Shown: positions 29,045 to 42,160 of the stretch, one piece after another
Layout of the letters: each line of letters begins with the position of its first letter
Position numbering within the stretch: the first letter of the stretch is position 1
Assembly: GCF_041146395.1 (NCBI RefSeq)
Contig: NC_090999.1
Location: 64,547,001 to 64,611,000 of the forward strand
DNA length: 64,000 nt
Direction of reading: 5' to 3'
Source of the DNA: Eulemur rufifrons
Taxonomy: Eukaryota; Chordata; Mammalia; Primates; Lemuridae
The notes under the pieces: model-generated
What the model was told of the DNA's origin: nothing
The model's input: the letters and a program-made list of their open reading frames with translations, nothing else
Database searches by the model: none
Position numbers and translations under genes: made by a program

Positions 29045-29089
29045 AGAATTCATTTAAAAACAAAAGACTTTCAGGAAACAATGGCTATT

Positions 29090-29230
29090 ATTTCTTCTCA
29101 CAAGAACCACTTGAAACATCAAGTGGGCAATTTACTCAATTTCTCTGTATCTAAGTTTCCTCATTTGCAGAATGGTCCTAATAATCCAAGGTCATAAATG
29201 AAATAACATGTTAAATCATTTGAGTTGCTT
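29090..29230 (+). mobile_element. MIR SINE fragment
   Basis: GGGCAATTTACTCAATTTCT, GTTTCCTCATTTGCAGAATG and AAATGAAATAACATGTTAAA match the MIR core. Confidence 0.65.
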
Positions 29231-29794
29231 AGGAAAAGATGCCACAAAAATTCATGATAATAGTATCATTTGTAATATAACACCCACTCATTTTATATAC
29301 TCATACTAGAATCACATTAACTACTACAGAAGACACGTTTCTACAGTCATATTAGACAGTTTCTAAGTGTCATGAAGAGACAGAACATAAAATATTTCAG
29401 CCACTGCCAAGCCAGATTGGATCTGATTCTATGCAGGTGAAGCATCATAGTAAAATTCATACTGCCAATCTCCCAAGTTGTACGCAAAAGTTCCCAAGGA
29501 GTGCTAGATATATAGAACTTGAGAACATTTATTTGGCCAGTTTCTCATCTTTAAGTGCATGACAGCTGCTAAGGCAACACCGTTCCCAGGCACACAGACA
29601 TCCAAAAGGGAGAACCTCATTTCCTAGTAGACACTTAAATTTGTGCTTAGATGAAGGGGAGAGTTACTGAGAGACAGAGGGAGAAACCATTGCATGGATA
29701 GCACAGGACTAATAAGAGAAGAAAAAAAAAATGCATCAGGCATATTTTTCCAGGCATTCAATATAAAAGAATAGAAAGAATCTAACCTAAATCA

Positions 29795-29940
29795 AGTTCC
29801 TACTAAGTGCCAAGCAATGTACTAGGTCCTTTATGTTTATTTACCCTTTTAAAGCACAAAATGAATATGATCAATATTAGTACTCCATTTAGAAATGAGG
29901 AAACTGAAACTTAGAGTATGCAAAGCTAATGAATGAAACA
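29795..29940 (-). mobile_element. MIR SINE fragment
   Basis: CTACTAAGTGCCAAGCAATG, AGAAATGAGGAAACTGAAAC and a TATGCAAAGCTAATG end fit reverse-strand MIR. Confidence 0.65.
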
Positions 29941-29959
29941 GAATTGTCATGGAAATTGA

Positions 29960-30250
29960 ATTGGCCTCCATTCATTCAACAAGTACATTTTAAGCACGTT
30001 CTGTGTGCTCGGCACCAGTCTGAGTGTCATGAACCAGGCCAGGCACTGGTGATAAAGTGGTGAGCTATCCCTGCCCTCCTGGATCCCACGATGGCTGAGA
30101 TCGACATTAGACACGCAATGATGTCAGTTAACATTTCACTTAAAATTGTGACAAAAAGAAGTACGGTGGAACTATACCTAGCCAGGAGGATCAGGGATGA
30201 CTTCCTAGAAAGTAATATTTCAGCAAAAGATGACTCAGAGTTGCCAGGCA
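29960..30250 (-). mobile_element. L2 LINE fragment, 3' end
   Basis: The opening ATTCATTCAACAAGTACATT with GTTCTGTGTGCTCGGCACC and ATCCCTGCCCTCCTGG is reverse-strand L2. Body text such as GGGATGACTTCCTAGAAAG follows. Confidence 0.6.
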
Positions 30251-30786
30251 AATGGAGAGGAGGAAGGTTGTGGGCAGAAAAAAAAACAATATTTTACAGG
30301 CTCTGTAGCAGGATAGAATTTGACATAGGAGACAATTGAAAGGTCACTGGGGTTGGAGCAGCTGTCCCTTTCTTCAAGTAACCTCTGCAGGGAGATTGCT
30401 GTTATAAATATACTAATCTATGATGCACAGCCTAGGCCAGAGCATATGTGACCCTGTGTTGGAGCATGCTAAACTGGGGACGAATAGGACAACATGAGCT
30501 GGACAATTGGCCACAGCCAGAGCATACCGGGCACTGCTGGTGTTGCAAGGATTAAGGTCCTATAAGCACTGGGCAGCCACCAACAGTTTTTAGCAGGGGA
30601 GTGAAATAATCAGTTCTGTATTTGAATAAGATCATGCTTGCTGACTGCGGTGAATTTCCTGATAAAATGGTTTGTAAATATGTCTCTTTATGAGCCTGTA
30701 ATATGGTACAAGGACAAGCCAAGTACTCAAATTCTTTTGCCGTCTATAGCAACAGATACCACATTTGATATCTTTGTTACCCAAAG

Positions 30787-30930
30787 AGTTGTCCAGGGAC
30801 CGCCAGCAGGAGAAGCAATGTCACCTAGGAGCTTGTTAGAGAAATATGTAATTTCATGCCACACCCAAGACCTACTGAATCAGAATCTTCAGTTTTAACA
30901 AGATCCCCAGGTGATGTGTTTGCACTTTAG
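30787..30930 (-). mobile_element. MER5A-type hAT element
   Basis: GGAGCTTGTTAGAGAAATAT, ACCTACTGAATCAGAATCTT and AGATCCCCAGGTGAT are MER5A landmarks. The ends are worn. Confidence 0.75.
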
Positions 30931-31342
30931 AGACAGGAAGACTTATTTTACATAATCACACCCCACCCCAGCCTCATGGAGACTCAGCAGAACCTAAGTG
31001 CTAACTCTTTCTGGGACTCAAATAATTCTGTGGAGCCCACTGATAACTCTAAGCTAGTCCCTCATCATTCTTGCATAGGATCCTGAGTTGGAAAGGACTA
31101 GGGCTAAACCACACAAATGTAATTCTATTGTTCTTACTAAGAACAAGGTCCAAATCCAGTGAAGAAACAAGATCGAACAAGTCAGGGTCCTGCAGTGCAG
31201 ATGTCACAACTAGCAAACGCAGCCTGTGACATCAATGTTAAGTGAGCTAAGAATACTAAGAGGAAGCATATTTTTACTTTAGGTCACCTCCTTCAAGACA
31301 GTCATTAAACTGCACTTTGGTCGCCCTTATGAAATAAAACAA

Positions 31343-31343
31343 A

Positions 31344-31375
<32 letters not shown>

Positions 31376-31381
31376 ACACAC
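31343..31381 (+). repeat. (AC)n microsatellite
   Basis: AC units run almost unbroken with a single T interruption near 31371, followed by a C run. It is likely to vary in length between individuals. Confidence 0.95.
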
Positions 31382-31709
31382 CCCCCACCACACCGTGCAT
31401 AACAAAATACCACGCTTCTGTTGTAATATGCCTTATATTACCTAAGAGATCAGGAAAATATGAACTATAAGATCATTTGAATTAAGGAATTCAAGTCAAC
31501 TGTTACTTGCTTGTGTTAGTAGCCCTTTAGCTAGAATTTTCTCTAGATCTGTTTCTTGATTATCTTTAGGCACTTTGTTACATGGTTGAAAAGTACAAAA
31601 GGTATTTTCAAAATGATCCCTTATTGAGGTTTCTGATGGCTCTCAAGAACTGTGCAACACTGCTGCTGTCTGGTAAATGCTCTGTGGCCCTGCGTGGATG
31701 CCATGCAAT

Positions 31710-31945
31710 GTGGTGGGCGGAAGCACAGACTTTGGAAGCCAGCTGTCAGGATCAAATCCTGCTTTGCCACTTACTAGGTGTGTGACTTAAATTTCTCTGT
31801 GTCTCAGTTTCCTCATCTGTAAAATAGAGATGATAATTATACTTACCACATAGAGCTGTTATAAGAATTCAATCAGTGAACACGTTTAAAGCACTTAGAA
31901 ACAATGTCTGGAATCTGTTAAGTATTATGTATTTGCTAGTTTGCT
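31710..31945 (+). mobile_element. MIR SINE
   Basis: A nearly complete MIR: GGAAGCACAGACTTTGGAAG, TGCCACTTACTAGGTGTGTG, TCAGTTTCCTCATCTGTAAA and TTAAAGCACTTAGAAACAAT. Confidence 0.88.
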
Positions 31946-32721
31946 GTTGTTACATTACAAATGACTATCATCAGAAACCAAGAAGTCTCACTGGGAATCA
32001 TACTCGGGACAATAGGCACAGGAAACAATATTAGTCACAGTTCATACAAATGTCACTAGCAGGAAAGGTTACCTGTTAGCACTTGGGAAATTGCCAAATG
32101 TTAATTCCTTTGATGTCACACGTAAGAAGTAAGGCCATGTGGCCTCAGCAAGGTAATTACCAGAACAAATGCCCTAGGTTTTTAAAGTCAATAATCCAAA
32201 ATAGTGTCTCACAGTTTTAAAATCTTCTATAAACATTTGTAGTTGAGAGTTATTTTCTTTTGGATTTTAGATGGCCTAAGTTAAAACAAAACCAACAAAC
32301 ATTACCTTCTCATGCCAACTGAATTGTACCCAAAGAGTGTTAACAACTACCTACCATATGAAGTCAATTTATTTTTATCAGGTTTTAGCAATGTAATCAT
32401 TCCCTCAAAATGCTACATATTTTTATACAGGAGGAATTATTTTTTATTGCAAAAATATGATTCTACTTCCTAGAGGCTTACATCCTATGAATCATATATT
32501 ACAAATTTTATCATTCATTGATTTAATTTTGCTATTTTCTGACAGTGAAGTTGCATCGTCAGATGACAACATAGCCCATTTCCCTATAGGCTCTACTGAT
32601 TCTTTTAAAACAAATACAAATTCTGATAAATCATTTTCACACAGCAAAACCAAAAGCTACAGGCATCATTCTCACTATGAGATAAACCTCATGTATTTTA
32701 ATCTGTGTAGTAGACGGTTGT

Positions 32722-33103
32722 TGTCTTACTTCATTTTTGCTGCTATAACACAATACCACAGACCACATAATTTTACAAGAACAGAAGTCTATTTGGCTCA
32801 CAGTTTGGGAAGCTGGGAAATCCAAAAGCATTGTGCCAGCATCTGCCAAGGGTCGTCCCATGGCAGAAGGGTGGAATGCAGAAGTGAGCACGCAAAACAG
32901 AAAGGGAAGTGTGACGAACTTATCCTTTTTATTAGGAACCTACTTGAGTGATAACTAACCCACTCCAGTGATAACGGCATTAATTCGCTCATGAGCGCAG
33001 AACAAATGCCCTAATCACCTCTTAAAGGTTCCACTTCTCAATACTTTTGCAATGGCAATTAAATTTCAACTTGAGTTTTGGAAAGGATATTTAAGCCATA
33101 GCA
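32722..33103 (-). mobile_element. MaLR LTR (MST-like)
   Basis: On the plus strand it starts TGTCTTACTTCATTTTTGC and ends AAGCCATAGCA, the reverse of TGCTATGG...GACA. Interior text AATACCACAGACCACATAAT, GCATTAATTCGCTCATGAG and ATCACCTCTTAAAGGTTCC is typical of MST/MLT LTRs. A long open frame crosses it but is not a gene. Confidence 0.82.
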
Positions 33104-34394
33104 ATTCTTTATCAAGAAAAATGCCATACCTAATAGAATTCAATAATTGCTTACTAAACAAAGAGAATTTTGTTTTCAAGTATACATAATAGTAAAAATA
33201 TGTACTTCATATCTTGCATTTTTATTCCTGAGCCAATTTAACACAAAGTTAAATTTTATTAATTAAACCAAAAAGACACTATTATAAAGAAAAACTCTCT
33301 TCTAAAAAGCTGATAATTATGTTGTTTGAAATCCCTAAATTGGGGTATTTAACTCTAAAATTTTGCTTTCATAAAAATATGACCAAACTTCTAAATTACC
33401 AAATGGTGTTCTGAAATACTGTGAAAGCTTTAACCAAATAAAAAGAAAATCTCTATAAAAAATATTACAAATTAAGTTTTATGTGCATAATAATTTCCAT
33501 CTTAGTATAACTGATAAGATTCAATGAGTACATTGTTTCTAACTTGAAGTGACAAGAATTCTACTGGAGCTTAATAAGTAAGTCAATCAATTGATTAGTA
33601 AATTCTGCCACTTCCTCCTCATGGTATTTGAAATCATTAGTAAACTTCAATACAATACCAGAGCAGCCACATAACCTAATAGGCTTGGTAAAAAATGAAC
33701 ACTGTGAAACTCCATAGGAACCACAATTAAAGGTGACACAATATGATACTTTTGATAACTCTACATCTCTTAAAACCAACATCATGTTATATATACCAGA
33801 AGGTGAATATTATTTTTAAGTAAATGCAGTAAGTAAATTTGTAAAAAAAAAAAAAAAAAGTTCTATATTCATAACTACCATTGCTCTCCCTGTACTTAGT
33901 GGCTATATCAAAATAGTAAAAAGTTTTTTATATCAATTGATTTTCCAGGCTGTTTTACATAATTCTATCAATAGGAGACAATTTCTCTTATGCGACCATG
34001 CCCCCGAGTCTCAATGATTATACCAGAGTAACTCTCCCAGCTATGTCAGATATTATCTATGTCATGTAGCCACCTTGCCTGAAATCTCAGATTATAATAT
34101 TTAAGGGAAGCTCTATATTTTATATCCCAACTGGTAACTGATTGGCTGAGCACTATTTACTAGATGCTTTGTGTAAAAGCACTATGCAAGCGTGAGGAGG
34201 AATATAAAAATCTACAAGACAGCCCTGACTACCTACCTAGCTAGAAAGATGTTAAATGCATGTGCATCAGGATGTCCTGGTTGATCCAACCTGAGAGTGG
34301 ACAGATAATAGTTCTTCCCAATGCCACCACTACTTGACATATGGGTTCAATTTGTGTATTGGTGTATGAGTATCAGGGCAGGGGCTGAATGCTC

Positions 34395-34610
34395 TGGTTT
34401 GGTTCAGAATTCAGGTCTACTCACTATTTATCAGCTGTGTGCATCTCTGGGTAAGTACTATTTATCTTAAACCCCAATGTCTTTATTTTTAACATGAGGA
34501 TAACAGTAGTATATACTTTACCAGGTTATAGGAAGAATCAAATTAGATAACAAATGTAGAGTGCTTAGCATAGTGCCTAATTCCTAGTAAGGAAATAATA
34601 AATGTTGGTT
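34395..34610 (+). mobile_element. MIR SINE
   Basis: CAGCTGTGTGCATCTCTGGG, ACATGAGGATAACAGTAG and GTGCTTAGCATAGTGCC follow the MIR core and tail. Confidence 0.75.
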
Positions 34611-35149
34611 TAGCTGAGGAAGTAGCTTCCCTAGTGCCAGTTTTCTCTCTGGGAGAGTGGAGTTATAGCCTGAAGCAACAGCAATTGCTTTCAGGTGAAC
34701 TTTGTGAGGTTTGAGGCCCAAACAGTACTGCTTGGAGGACTAAGGGAATGCAATCAGATTCAGGGCTTGGGAGGGGGCGATCTCTGCCCTTCTGCTTGAA
34801 ACACAGTGAGGCTGAGGAGTTGCGGTGACCTTTGGCACCACATGGCTTTATGGTTTTGAGAGCACCAGGGGAGAAGCAATGTCCTCACAAGACAAGACGC
34901 ATCTCCTCTAAGTGGCTTTTGGGAAGCAAACGTCAAGGCAGATGAGAAAGAAGAATAAGGAGCAGACGTGAGAAACCAAAAATGATCAGAAATGACTGGA
35001 GCAATTTGGACAAGGGAATGCTATGAACCTCTCATTCGTATACCAAGAGGCTGGTAGGGCCTGGTGACAGCTGCCTCACTCACACACAAATACAATATAA
35101 TAACAATAGAAGGCAGACCATGCTAAGGACAAATAAAGTAGCCAATATG

Positions 35150-35610
35150 ACAGACACTGTGAATCAAGGGAAGAAGAGATCAGTGTGAGCTAGAGCATCC
35201 AAAGATCTGGAACATCACCTGGCCCTTACAGACTGGTGAGGGCTGAGTTACCTACAGAGGGTCTTTTAAGCAGGAAAAACAGTGAGCCTAGGTGTGGAGG
35301 GAGCACATGCATGGGGCTCTGGGGACAATGACTGAAATAGGTGTGGGTGGGTGGTTTGTGGAAGTTAATCGTGGGGAAAAGGTTAGAAAACTAATCTGAG
35401 GTCATATTTGAATGGCTGGAGGGCCTGGATTTGTTCCTGCAGGTGACAGAGAACTAGAGAAAAAATATTTTGGTTTGGGAAACCCATAGTGAAACTAGTA
35501 ATGAATAAGATGAATCTGGCTTCACGTGGTACAGAATAGGAGAGATGCATATGCAGTATGTGAAAATGGTTAGGAGACTTTCCACAGATGAAGCAGGAGC
35601 ACAATGGGGT
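35150..35610 (-). mobile_element. L2 LINE fragment
   Basis: Reverse-strand L2-like phrases (AGTGTGAGCTAGAGCATCC, GAATGGCTGGAGGGCCTGG, AGACTTTCCACAGATGAAGC) occur with heavy divergence. Confidence 0.45.
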
Positions 35611-35846
35611 ATATTATACTAACATAACATTACTTACCATTTTCTGAAATAGCATTTACAGGGACTAAAAGAAAGTCTAAGAGAAGTATGGTCTTCTACT
35701 ACTCCTCAATTTCCATTCATAATTTTCTCATGATTACTTCTCCATGTCCCAATGGATATGGCTGTAAGCCACAGCTTGCTCATTTAAACGTTGCCTAAGC
35801 ACTCGTCATGATACACTCAAGTTCTAGTGTTGCTCTAATGCAATCT

Positions 35847-35877
35847 CTTCTCTCTCTCTCTCTTTCTCTCTCTTTCA
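35847..35877 (+). repeat. (TC)n tract
   Basis: A pyrimidine run of TC units ends TTTCAG|GT. On the plus strand it looks like a splice acceptor, but the gene runs on the minus strand, where this reads as a GA run. Confidence 0.85.
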
Positions 35878-36200
35878 GGTCTAATTCAGACTTATGTTTT
35901 GGAAATATAACTACATTCCTACAATTTTCTTAGGCATTTCAAATGCTGCATATTAATACATTTCTATATAATGGTAGTTGTGATAGAACAGTGTCATAAA
36001 AATATTGTTTTCTCTTATGCAGAATCCCTGAAAATAAACTCTTTCAAAGAGGTGGGAAAGTGATTCAATGTTTTGCCTGCTGCTAATCCCACTGACTGCT
36101 GATACACCCTTCTGCCAATACTGGACTAGGAAAAAAAAATTATTCAACTAGAGCAACGACTAGGTTTTTCGAGGACATTCTTGTAACTGCAAATACTCAC

Positions 36201-36340
36201 TTGAGCTCTTCAGCAAGATTCTCGGTAAAAGACCTTCATGATGCAGCAGGGTTTCCAGAAGCAGGTTCCAATTACAACCTGGCTGGGATAAGAGCAGTTT
36301 CAACTGACCCTCGGCTTTCAGTCCTCCAGCTGATGGAGCC
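36201..36340 (-). CDS. KIAA0825: KIAA0825 internal exon (140 nt)
   Basis: On the minus strand the exon begins after TTTTGAAAG and ends AGCTCAA before donor GTGAGTATT. It contributes 1 nt to the preceding Arg codon and then 46 codons, from [17 protein letters not shown] to RILLKSS. It leaves a single A, which makes Lys with the next exon. The peptide is Leu-rich with a conserved-looking [12 protein letters not shown] core, typical of a helical repeat-like fold, although no named domain is visible. The acceptor is weak because purines sit directly before the AG. Its length is not a multiple of three and its end phases differ (2 in, 1 out), so skipping it would shift the frame. Confidence 0.9.
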
Positions 36341-37407
36341 CTTTCAAAATGCAAGATAAAGGTGGAGTAATGAAGTTAATTTATCTGTGAAATTAATAGC
36401 CTTAAAGTACAGATGTAATGCTAACTCCTTTAAATGTCAATTCCTCGCAGATTACTCTCAAAATGCTTTCATGCTTACTTACTTTAGGGTTGCCCTGGGA
36501 AGGAATTACATTTAATCTCAACTAGCTAAAAGCAAATTAACATTTGGTAGCCTGCCAAATTTAAAACTGATACAAAATCACCATGCCTATATTTCATGGA
36601 ACTATGTCCATTTTTGTTTCGTGGAGAAAAGACAAATTATTCATGCTTTTATTTTGAATGCATTCATTTGTTCATTTACCAATATATAATGAGTGCCTAC
36701 TATGTGCTATTATTAACTCCTTTTATTATTAATGGAAAGAAATTCTAATGATTTTGCTACTTTGTAATTTGCTATATACTATGATTGCTGATAAAATGAA
36801 AGGAATTCAAAGCTTCTGTCAAGGGTCAACTGTAATCTAATTATTTAATATGTAAAGCCTTAAATCAACATGCAGTTATCAGAACTGCTGCAGTTACACT
36901 GCTACCTACTTGGGTAATCATTTCATCAAAGGGAAATAATTCCAAGGCAAATAATTTTCTACTTGCAAAATTATCATCAGTGTTGAACAGAAAATCGAAG
37001 TCAGGTCCCCTACGTCACCACTTTCATTCACCAATGAATCAGTGGGAGATCGGCAAGTAAAGTAGGAACTGAAAACTGATAACATTATTCACCTTTTCCT
37101 TCTAAAATCGCAAAATTTAGATGGACTAAAGGTCACACCATGAGAAATCAATTTACAACAAGAACAACAACAACAAAAGGCAGGAAAAGATGGAACTCAA
37201 TCGGTGGCAGCCATAAGGATGTGGAAATAGGGTGGCATTAGAAAGGGAAAGTGTGACTGAGCAATGGAGAGCTGTGACTGAGAGGATCATATGCTTCCGT
37301 GTGGACAACACAGAGCAAGGGGGATTAACAAGAGAGACTCTATGAAGCATTATCGTTAGCAGATGCCATTAAGTGGTGAACCATCCAGATGTCAACACAG
37401 TCTAGAT

Positions 37408-37590
37408 CAGTGGTTTTCAAAGCTTGGGCCTCAGACCAAGAGCATCAACATCACCTACGTACTTGTTAAAAATGTGAATTCTCAAGCCTCGTCCCATCAG
37501 AAATTCTGGGGGTGGGCTCCAGAAATGTGTGTTTTAGGAAGCCCTCTCCAGGAGATTCTGATGCATGCTAAGGCTTGAGAACCACCATTG
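37408..37590 (-). mobile_element. MER5A-type hAT element
   Basis: Terminal repeats CAGTGGTTTTCAAAGC and GCTTGAGAACCACCATTG bound it. The interior includes GAAATTCTGGGGGTGGGCTC and AGATTCTGATGCATGC. Confidence 0.85.
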
Positions 37591-37686
37591 TAGAAGTGCT
37601 TTCTAAAGCACAGGTAGTAGGGACAGGACCAGTTAGCATCATCTTTCCTGCCTCTGTCCCTTTGTGCCATTCAGGTCCACCCGCAA

Positions 37687-38023
37687 TGGTCTAAATGTTT
37701 GTGTCCCCCCACAATGCATATGTTGAAACCCTAATCCCAATGTGATGGTATGTGGAGATGGGGACTTTGGGAGGTAATTGATTCACGAGGGTGAGATTAA
37801 TGTCCTTATAAGAAGAGGCCAGACAGCTAGCTCAACCTTTTTTTGCCACGAGGATAGAAAAAGCTGGTGGTGGGCAAGCTGGAAGAAGGCCCTCTTCAGA
37901 ACTCAGCTGTGTTGGTACCTTCATCTCAGACTTTCAGCCTCTAAAACTGAGAAATAAATGTTTGTTGTTTAAGCCACCCAGTCCATGGTATATTTGTTAC
38001 AGCAGCCTGAGCTGACCAAGACA
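37687..38023 (+). mobile_element. MLT1-type MaLR LTR
   Basis: It begins TGGTCTAAATGTTTGTGTCC and ends GAGCTGACCAAGACA. Interior marks are CATATGTTGAAACCCTAATC, AATGTGATGGTATG, GAGAAATAAATGTTTGTTG (the polyadenylation region) and TAAGCCACCCAGTCCATGG. No clean target duplication remains. Confidence 0.88.
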
Positions 38024-38089
38024 CCACCCATGCAATGAACTCCCTATATAATCCTTTACCTTTATCTTAATCCTATTCAACCCTTAATG

Positions 38090-38345
38090 TGCAGCAAAAA
38101 TTTCACTTTCTCTGTAAAGTCTTTACTAAAATTTTCTCTTTACAGTGGTCTCTCTTATTCTGAATTAAAGCACTTAGGGCACGTACACACATTTTAGCAC
38201 TTTATTATTTCATAAATTAAAGTTTCATCTCTCCATCCAGATTTAAGCCTCATGAGGACACTTGTTTTATACCCTCAAAACTTCTACCAGTGAACTAAGC
38301 ACATTTAAAGGCTCTGTAAATGTTAACTGATTGACTTGTCTGCTC
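38090..38345 (+). mobile_element. L2 LINE fragment, 3' end
   Basis: TCTGTAAAGTCTTTACTAAA, TAAAGCACTTAGGGCAC, TTTAAGCCTCATGAGGACAC and GCTCTGTAAATGTTAACTGA lie in L2 order. Confidence 0.6.
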
Positions 38346-38994
38346 ATAAATGGATAGGAAAACTCTTTCTTTTTTTTTTTTTAAGATGCTTTGCCAAAAG
38401 TCTGGCTTAAGAAAAAGAGGATTCAAAGATATAAACTGAAGAAGTTTCAAAGCACCTCCTCCTTGGCTTGGCTTGGTGTTTGGAATATCTCATAACCTTA
38501 TGATGCATAAACTTCTTCAGCCTGTTGCTTGAACTTTGGACCAACTCAGGCTTCCCATGTGAAATTCTAACATATCTCAAAACAGTAACTCATTGAGTAG
38601 TTGATGGGGCAGTGTTAGCTAGGAAAACTCCTGCCTTGGGTGGGTGGTGAAGAGAGAAGAAGGATGTTACTTAACTCTTGAGCTAGAGGAATCAGGTCTA
38701 CCAGTTCTGGGTATCCCAGGAGTTCTGAATTACTTTCCCAGATTGGTCTGGCTTTTGCAGTAGTTCCAAATATGGTGCCAAAGGAAGAATGAGGTGAGCC
38801 CTTTGGACTGAAACTAAAGCAGATCCTTACAGTGGTCGTCCCTACTTCCATCCTAAACCCCACATGTTGGTTTCTAGAAGCTCTCTTGAGATTCAAAAGA
38901 TGAAAGTAGCTAGTTGGTACTAAGTTCTGTATTAAAATTGGCTTGGTTTTTGAACATTTCCTACCTATATATTATACTTGACTTGAGTGCTGGT

Positions 38995-39225
38995 TTAAGG
39001 ATGCATTTGATGAACTGAAAGATCCAGTTTGGCTGGAGTATAGAAAGAAAGGGGGATCTTTGAGTGATTCTGAAGAAGGAGACAAGAGCCAGATCATGGA
39101 GGGCCTCACTATATCCCAAGGTTGGGATTTTAGATCCACTGATGAGTTTAAGGCAGAAGAGCTTCCTGATCTGGTTGCAGCGTGGAGAATGGACTGGAGG
39201 TGGTTAGTGTTTTTGCTCAGCTCTT
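38995..39225 (-). mobile_element. L2 LINE fragment
   Basis: CAGTTTGGCTGGAGTATAG, AGCCAGATCATGGAGGGCCT and GAGAATGGACTGGAGGTGG are characteristic of reverse-strand L2. Confidence 0.75.
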
Positions 39226-39563
39226 CAGTCACGTAATAAAATAATTTGAATGTTATGTTATACCACTCTATCTGAATACCTGGTTATAAATAAATCTCTC
39301 ATTTACCAGATGGAAAACTGTTTGTTGACATGTACCTTAATTCTTGGATCTTTCAACTTATCACAGATTTTGAAATGTACAGTAGAATGACTCACTAAGA
39401 GGAAAAATAAAATAGTACAAACATTCCTCAATCACCAAGCTCTGAGTAATAAATGCATTGAGGAGTCTGTGTTGGGCATATGGAGAAGCATATGTTCCCT
39501 CATCCTTTGAGCTGGTGGAGCTGTGAAAGTGAGATTAGCTTCACAAAAAATGATAGAAAGGGG

Positions 39564-39596
39564 AATATATATATAAATATATATATATATAATATG
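39564..39596 (+). repeat. (AT)n tract
   Basis: A short AT dinucleotide run with an AAT interruption. Confidence 0.85.
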
Positions 39597-40175
39597 TACA
39601 TGTTGAATTCCACTATAATACAAAGAAGAGAATAAAAATTTATAAATCCCATAGAACTCATCAATATTGCGTGGGGAAACAGGATGAATTCATGGCTGGG
39701 TTGTATTAGGTTTATACTCTAATAAGTGCTGTATTTCCAAGACACAAATTGGTGTAAAGAATTTTTCAAATCCAGGTTGTAATGAGATTCAATCATTTAT
39801 TGGTTTATGAAACTAAAAATTATTCTTACAAAATCATTGTGAAAGGTAAGAAGGGCCCTTCCCACCAAAGCTCCTGATGATCCACTTAGCAAACTTGTTC
39901 TTTCCATCCCAAGACTATAAGCTCTGTGAGAGTAGAGGTCCGTTTTCCGTGGCAGGGTGGGGTGGGGTGTGGACACCTCTACAGGGGACCATTTAGGATT
40001 CCCCTAAACCTAAAGTTACAGCTGCCATCTGGCCATTTTTGGCTCCCCATGCCAGCATTCTATCAGGCAAAGAAAGGAGTTGCTATACTGAAAAGGGTGA
40101 TTAACCTTAATTGTCATGAGGCGCTAGGGTTGCTGCGGCGTAACTACTGCCTAAGAAAAGCAGGGAGGAGTATCT

Positions 40176-40488
40176 TTATTTTTTTATTTTTTCTTTTCCT
40201 TTTTTTAGAGACAGTGTCTTGCTCTGTTGCCCAGGCTGGAGTGCAGTGGTATGATCATAGCTCATTGTGGTCTTGAACTCCTGGGCTCAAGCGATCCTCC
40301 TGCCTCAGTTCCTGAGTAGCTGGGACTACAGGTATGTGCCACCATGGCCGGCTAAATTTTTTAACTTTTTGTAGAGACACGGTTTCTCTATGTTGCCCAG
40401 GCTGGTCTTGAACTCCTGGATTCAAGTGATCCGCCCAGCTTCGCCTCCCAAAGTGCTTGGATTACAGGCACGAGTCCCTATGCCTGGT
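40176..40488 (-). mobile_element. Alu SINE (older dimer)
   Basis: Reading on the plus strand, a T-rich tract is followed by AGAGACAGTGTCTTGCTCTG and GCCCAGGCTGGAGTGCAGTG. It ends ATGCCTGGT, the complement of the Alu head. Diverged flanks AGGAGTATCTTTA and GGAAGTACCTTTA may be the worn target duplication. Confidence 0.93.
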
Positions 40489-40799
40489 GAGAGGGGAAGT
40501 ACCTTTAATGCAAGGGATTCATCAAGGCATCTCTTGATGCTTTCATGACTGATAATAACTACACACAGGAGACTTCACCAACCACATTCTGGAATGGTAT
40601 CCAGGGGTTCAATATCTTGGGTGACTCCACTGGGCAAGTAACATAGATCAGCAGATATGATGGCCAATGATGAGGGGAAGATGGAATAGGTGGTAGAAGA
40701 ATGTAATGATGAATATCACTTCCAGATTCAGGAATAACTGCAGCAGGTGATGTTCTACCTTGTTCCACTAACTCTACTATAATTAAACTAAAAAAAAAA

Positions 40800-41325
40800 A
40801 CACTAAATAAATTGTGATCAGCCATCACCTTGGAGAACGTAACATGGAGACTGAGCAGATCTCTGTGGTGCAAGGGGTAGACCCTAGCAGATGTTGTCAA
40901 TGACCCCACATCCTCTTGTCCTTAACTCTCAGCTCACACTTGTCTTATTTACATCTGTTAGAGACTGCATTTCTCTACCTTTCAGCAAGACAGACTGTAA
41001 GTACCAGGAATTAATACTCCCAGAGCAGCCCTCAACCAATGACTGATGAGAGTTTGTGTACAAATACCTAGTGTCTTTGCTCCTTTGGTGGGATGATTCT
41101 GAAATGTATATTTCATGCTGGTTCTCAGAATTTCCCCAGGAGGATTAAGTCCCAGTCCCTATAGTAGTTGGCTTGATTACACAAATCTTTATTTGTTATC
41201 TTCCTTTCTTTGTCTCACTTCCCCACTTCCCTTCCAGTGTTTGCTCCACCTAGAAAATAAATGCCTTTCACTTGAATCCTTGCCGCGGGGTCTGCTTCTT
41301 GGAGAAATCCAAAATAGGACATGCA
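40800..41325 (+). mobile_element. Probable ancient LTR (ERVL-type), family not assigned
   Basis: CTGTTAGAGACTGCATTTC, an AAAATAAATGCCTTTCACTTG polyadenylation-like block at about 41255, and GGGGTCTGCTTCTTGGAG resemble the R/U5 end of an old LTR. The start is not defined. Confidence 0.45.
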
Positions 41326-41339
41326 TGAAGGTACTTAGT

Positions 41340-41475
41340 GTTCATCTCACTTAATCCTTGTTTCAGGAATATTGAGAAACTACTCCAAGGTCATTAAATC
41401 TAATAAATGCAGCTGCTGGACTTTGAACCAGGTCTCTCTGACTTCAAAACCCATGCTCGTTCCATTACTTCATGG
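41340..41475 (-). mobile_element. MIR SINE fragment
   Basis: ATTGAGAAACTACTCCAAGG, TGGACTTTGAACCAGGTCTC and CCATGCTCGTTCCATTAC fit the reverse-strand MIR end. Confidence 0.65.
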
Positions 41476-41818
41476 TTTTTTTGTTTTTTTTTTTCCCCAT
41501 TCAACCTGATTGATATTTGGAGGGTGAGCTGTATTTGCCAGCATTGAGGATGTTTGGGCTCCATTCAACCTCCTGATTGAGGATACCATGTTTTTTACCT
41601 GAAATCAGGTTTGTGGTCTCAGGGCTGATTCCCAAATTGGAGTCATGTTATTCAAGGTATCTAGGGATTGATTTCGACCAGATGATTCCTGGCATGGGTT
41701 ACTGGGCCAAATTTATACCAGAGACCATAAGTTACATGATTCAGAGAACAAAGGCAAGGACATAACTAAAGAGAAACTGAAGGTAAATGCCATAATGTGG
41801 GAAAACAAAAGCAGAGGG

Positions 41819-42160
<342 letters not shown>

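Noticed and set aside
32457..32951. 164-codon open frame as a new gene
   Set aside because: Its second half is a reverse-strand MaLR LTR, and its first half has no family resemblance, splice signals or codon bias that I can support.
35847..35880. Splice acceptor with a strong pyrimidine tract on the plus strand
   Set aside because: No plus-strand exon follows, and the tract is a simple TC repeat.
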